A DNA stretch of 64,000 bases from Insolitispirillum peregrinum (lineage in GTDB: Bacteria; Pseudomonadota; Alphaproteobacteria; Rhodospirillales; Rhodospirillaceae), in contig NZ_FTOA01000001.1 of the NCBI RefSeq assembly GCF_900156605.1, positions 806,001 to 870,000 on the forward strand, given 5' to 3'. Below the pieces are notes generated by a model. That model was not told where the DNA came from. It saw only the letters and a program-made list of their open reading frames with translations, and did no database searches. Below are positions 60,949 to 64,000 of this stretch, in pieces. A program made the position numbers and the translations under genes. Every line of letters starts with the position of its first letter. Within the stretch, counting starts at the first letter, position 1.

Positions 60949-62124
60949 ATGACCCGTCCCCATCGTTTCATGGTCCGCATGACCATCTTTCTGGCGACGG
61001 TCGCAGCCATTGCCGCAGCCCTCGCACACGGCGTTCTCCCGGCGTTTCTGGCGAACCCGGCCCTGAATGGCCTGATTTTCGGCGTCCTGTTTATCGGTAT
61101 CACCCTGAACTTCCGCAACGTTCTGCGGCTGAACCCGGAAGTAAAATGGATCGAAGGCTTCCGCCGGGATGAAACGGCTGCGGTCAGCAGCACCATGTCG
61201 GTGCCTCCGCCCCGCCTGCTCGCGCCAATGGCCACCATGCTGAATGAGCACAAAGGCCGTTCGCGGTTTTCCATTTCAGCCCCGGCGATGCGCTCGCTGC
61301 TCGACGGGATCGGGTCCCGCCTTGAAGAAGAACGCGACCTCGCCCGCTACTTCATTGGCCTGTCGATCTTCCTCGGCCTGCTGGGAACGTTCTGGGGGTT
61401 GATGCAGACCGTCGGCACCATTTCCGATGTCATCAACTCGCTGGAAGTATCGGGACAACAGGAAATGGCCGCCATGTTCTCCCAGCTCAAGCAGGGCCTT
61501 GGTGGTCCGCTGCACGGCATGGGAACGGCGTTTTCCTCTTCCATGTTCGGGTTAACCGGCTCGCTGATCCTTGGCTTTCTCGATTTGCAGGCCGGGCAGG
61601 CGCAGAATGCCTTTTACAATGATCTGGAAGAATGGCTGTCCGGCGTCACCAAGCTGACCTCTGGCGGCGGCGACGGCGGTGGCGATCAGTCGGTACCGGT
61701 GTACATTCAGGCATTGCTGGAGCAGACAGCCGAAAGCATTGACGAACTTCAGCGCAGCATTGCGCGCGGCGAAGACAACCGTTCCGCCGGGCTGGCCTAT
61801 CAGCGCGACCTGATTGACCGCCTGACCACCCTGACCGACCAGATGCGCGCCGAACAGCAGGTGTTGCTGAAAATGGCGGAAAGCCAGGTCGAGATGAAGG
61901 GTCTGCTAAGCAGACTGACTGAGGCTATCACCTCGATGAAGACCCCGACCGCCGGGGGAATGGACGATGCAACGCGAAGCCACATCCGCAACATGGATGT
62001 GTCCCTCAACCGGCTGGTTGATGATACCAACCGGGGCCGGGATGATGCGGTCAAGGATATCCGCTCGGAAATCAAGCTGCTGGCTCGCACGCTGGCTGCC
62101 ATTGCCGATGATAATCGCCGCTGA
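60949..62124 (+). CDS. MotA/TolQ/ExbB-like proton channel protein
   Basis: 391 residues. Hydrophobic segments at ~10-60 (MTIFLATVAAIAAALAHGVL, LNGLIFGVLFIGITLNF) and ~140-165 (YFIGLSIFLGLLGTFWGLMQ), then GPLHGMGTAFSSSMFGLTGS typical of the MotA/TolQ third and fourth helices. The C-terminal ~170 residues are a helical, coiled-coil cytoplasmic tail. It forms a pair with the MotB-like gene 33 bp downstream, and together they should be a peptidoglycan-anchored, ion-driven complex of unknown task. Confidence 0.86.
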   Translation: MTRPHRFMVRMTIFLATVAAIAAALAHGVLPAFLANPALNGLIFGVLFIGITLNFRNVLRLNPEVKWIEGFRRDETAAVSSTMSVPPPRLLAPMATMLNEHKGRSRFSISAPAMRSLLDGIGSRLEEERDLARYFIGLSIFLGLLGTFWGLMQTVGTISDVINSLEVSGQQEMAAMFSQLKQGLGGPLHGMGTAFSSSMFGLTGSLILGFLDLQAGQAQNAFYNDLEEWLSGVTKLTSGGGDGGGDQSVPVYIQALLEQTAESIDELQRSIARGEDNRSAGLAYQRDLIDRLTTLTDQMRAEQQVLLKMAESQVEMKGLLSRLTEAITSMKTPTAGGMDDATRSHIRNMDVSLNRLVDDTNRGRDDAVKDIRSEIKLLARTLAAIADDNRR

Positions 62125-62157
62125 TCCCTTCCCTTTCACCTCAAAGGAGACTTCGCC

Positions 62158-63243
62158 ATGCCGATGCGCCGTCGCCGCCAGCATAGCGTCGATATCTGGC
62201 CCGGCTTTGTCGATGCCTTGGGAAATCTGCTGATTATCCTGATCTTCGTCCTGATGGTGTTTGTTGTGGCTCAGTTTTTCCTGGGCCAAACCCTGTCGGG
62301 ACGAGAAGAAGCCCTGGCCCGCGTCACCCGGCAAATCACCGAGATGACCGACCTGTTGAACATGGAAAAATCCGCCAATGCCGATCTGCGGACCAGTGTC
62401 TCCCGCCTGTCTTCGCAACTGGCCAGCGCCAACGCCCGCATTGAAGAACTGAGTGAAAACGAGCGCAGGAACGCCGAAGCCGGCCAGCGGCTGAACGATG
62501 ACATTGCTGCCTTGCGGGCGCTGAAAGACAAGCTGGAACGGGAAATCACCGAAAAGGACCGCCAGCTTGCCGACCAAAGTGGTCGCCTGAATGAACAGAC
62601 CCAGATTTCCGAGCAGGAACGGGCGCAAGCAGCCTTGCTGCGGGAACAACTGGCAGCGTTACAGCAGGAAATGGCCCGACTGGGTGATGCTCTGGATGCC
62701 GCAGAAAAGACCAATAAAGAGCAGCAGGTGCAAATCTCTGATCTTGGGCGGCAACTGAACCGGGCGCTGGCCACCAAGGTGGCAGAGCTGCAAAAGTACC
62801 GCTCTGAATTCTTTGGCCGCCTGCGTGGCCTGCTGGGGGATCGCAGCGATATTCGCATCGAAGGTGACCGCTTTGTCTTTCAGTCCGAAGTGCTGTTTGA
62901 TACCGGCTCGGCCGAACTGAACCCCGAAGGGCAAAAACAGATTGCGGCTCTGGCCAGCACCCTCACCCAGCTGGCCAAGGAAATCCCCCCGGATATTGAC
63001 TGGATTCTGCGCGTTGACGGGCATACCGACCGCCGTCCGATCAATACCGCCCTGTTCCGCTCCAATTGGGATTTGTCGGCTGCCCGTGCGATTTCGGTGG
63101 TCAATTTCCTGTCGGCCCACGGCATCCCCCCACAGCGCCTTGCCGCAGCCGGATTTGGCGAATATCAGCCACTGGCAGCAGGCAACGACGAACCTTCGAT
63201 GCGCAAAAATCGCCGGATCGAGCTGAAACTGGATCAAAGATAG
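62158..63243 (+). CDS. MotB/OmpA-like peptidoglycan-binding protein
   Basis: 361 residues. One N-terminal helix with a conserved Asp at its start (FVDALGNLLIILIFVLMVFV), matching the proton-binding Asp of MotB/TolR/ZorB. A ~170-residue coiled coil follows (LKDKLEREITEKDRQLADQS), then an OmpA domain (SEVLFDTGSAELNPEGQKQI, VDGHTDRRPINTALFRSNWD, MRKNRRIELKLDQR). Partner of the upstream MotA-like protein. Followed by rpmE, as in many alphaproteobacteria. Confidence 0.88.
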   Translation: MPMRRRRQHSVDIWPGFVDALGNLLIILIFVLMVFVVAQFFLGQTLSGREEALARVTRQITEMTDLLNMEKSANADLRTSVSRLSSQLASANARIEELSENERRNAEAGQRLNDDIAALRALKDKLEREITEKDRQLADQSGRLNEQTQISEQERAQAALLREQLAALQQEMARLGDALDAAEKTNKEQQVQISDLGRQLNRALATKVAELQKYRSEFFGRLRGLLGDRSDIRIEGDRFVFQSEVLFDTGSAELNPEGQKQIAALASTLTQLAKEIPPDIDWILRVDGHTDRRPINTALFRSNWDLSAARAISVVNFLSAHGIPPQRLAAAGFGEYQPLAAGNDEPSMRKNRRIELKLDQR

Positions 63244-63329
63244 CCTTTACCTCCGTAAAACTGTAACTCGACCCTTGCGTTAGGGTCGGCTCTGGGATAT
63301 ACGAACCGCTCGTTTCTGGAGAGCAGGCC

Positions 63330-63545
63330 ATGAAAAAAGACATCCATCCTGAATACCATGAGATCACCGTCACCATGACTGACGGTACCGAGTTCAAGAC
63401 CCGTTCGACCCTGAAGGGCGAAACCCTGCGTCTGGACATCGACCCGAAGTCGCATCCGGCTTGGACCGGTCAGCACCGCCTGATTGACACTGGCGGCCAG
63501 ATCGCCAAGTTCAACAAGCGTTTTGCTGCTTTCGGCCTGAAGTAA
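63330..63545 (+). CDS. rpmE: 50S ribosomal protein L31
   Basis: 71 residues: [57 protein letters not shown]. The zinc-binding cysteines of C+ L31 are absent, so this is the zinc-independent form. A strong terminator follows. Confidence 0.96.
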   Translation: MKKDIHPEYHEITVTMTDGTEFKTRSTLKGETLRLDIDPKSHPAWTGQHRLIDTGGQIAKFNKRFAAFGLK

Positions 63546-63608
63546 GACCCAGGCCGATTCAGGGACATGTGACCTGCGTCGGCCCGTCTTGATGATGCCA
63601 AAGACTTG

Positions 63609-63652
63609 AAAGCCTTGCGCCCGATCCTGACAGGTCGGGCGCAAGGCTTTTT
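63609..63652 (+). terminator. Terminator after rpmE
   Basis: AAAGCCTTGCGCCCGA (63609-63624) and TCGGGCGCAAGGCTTT (63635-63650) form a 16-bp perfect stem followed by TTTTT. The next 300 bp hold no gene; a TATGAT -10-like site lies near 63763. Confidence 0.92.
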
Positions 63653-63966
63653 CGCCTGCCCTCGCACTGCGGATCGTATCAGGATGGCCCCTGTCCAGGC
63701 GTCGAGCTTGCCAAAACATGGCCGAAAGGCGCTTTTCTGCCAGACCTGCGAAACCTTTCTGCTATGATGGGCGACAGGTGCCATTGCTGTTCTGACGATA
63801 AACATCGTATAGTCCATAAGAACCAGTCCATAGCATGAAAGGTGGGCACTGTTTTTTCAGAAAAGACGATTTCAGGGCACCTGTCTGGCTCGTGCTGAGC
63901 CGGGTGACTTTCATTCTGTAGCCCCCTGTGTGCGCAGCCCTTACCATTTAGCAGGAACACGGACGT

Positions 63967-64000
63967 ATGCCGGCTATCGTTCACTATGAAGTCTATTCGT
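63967..64000 (+). CDS. Start of a hypothetical protein (3' truncated by the window)
   Basis: ATG followed by codons for MPAIVHYEVYS, with AGGAA about 10 nt upstream. Only 11 codons are inside the window, so the family cannot be assigned. Confidence 0.5.
   Translation, partial: MPAIVHYEVYS

Noticed and set aside
60949-63243. Zorya-like anti-phage system (ZorA/ZorB resemblance)
   Set aside because: The MotA/MotB-like pair resembles ZorAB, but there is no ZorC, ZorD or ZorE nearby and the neighbours (efp, suhB, rpmE) are housekeeping genes in a conserved alphaproteobacterial order.

Overview
The window looks like a chromosomal segment of an alphaproteobacterium, most likely of Rhodospirillales type. 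The evidence is its gene orders (scpA-scpB-tatABC-serS-surE-pcm-nlpD; tmk-holB-metG-tatD-MBL; acpS-lepB-rnc-era; zauP-zapA-fau; epmA/efp-suhB), its high G+C, and its many intergenic palindromic repeats. This assignment is inferred from synteny and protein character; no database search was possible.

Layout. 1-7 kb: chromosome segregation (ScpA partial, ScpB), Tat export, SerRS, SurE, Pcm and an NlpD-like lipoprotein. 7-9 kb: TrmFO and a membrane-anchored rhodanese. 9-10 kb: an AT-richer patch with an orphan nuclease-like gene. 10-19.2 kb, minus strand: an MBL hydrolase, TatD, MetRS, Pol III delta', Tmk, then cell-wall enzymes (DD-carboxypeptidase, RlpA, lytic transglycosylase). 19.3-20.8 kb: a MarR regulator divergent from an EamA transporter. 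20.85 kb: tRNA-Ser(UGA). 21.1-26.4 kb: a type II-C CRISPR-Cas locus with 8 repeats, cas2, cas1, cas9 and a divergent tracrRNA. cas1 carries an in-frame TGA. Every CRISPR repeat contains its own promoter-like -35/-10 pair.

26.4-33.1 kb: about 740 bp of AT-rich non-coding DNA followed by a tightly packed four-gene cassette that I do not recognise as any described system. It encodes two large beta-rich proteins sharing a domain, a protein whose predicted layout resembles an ABBA/PT-barrel prenyltransferase, and a protein with a DxDD motif typical of class II terpene cyclases. This is the best candidate for something new. 33.1-40 kb: a P1-family peptidase and an RpiR regulator, divergent from a polyamine-type ABC transporter and a nitrilase-family amidase.

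40-50.5 kb: a large membrane protein with an EF-hand-like loop, a 2OG-Fe(II) oxygenase, an RlmD-like methyltransferase, a REC-REC-degenerate-GGDEF protein, a DsbA/FrnE-like protein, an Mth938-like protein, then era, rnc, lepB and acpS. 50.8-64 kb: an OmpA porin, YmdB, 5-FCL, a candidate 6S RNA, an unusually long ZapA, ZauP, ThiE, EpmA/EF-P, SuhB, an OmpA/MotA/MotB-like envelope module, L31 and the start of a further gene.

Across the window, gaps are populated by several families of short palindromic elements, called A to E here. A is a 167-177 bp MITE-like element with terminal inverted repeats, and one copy interrupts a C element. The edges of B, C and E elements supply the stop codons of several neighbouring genes.
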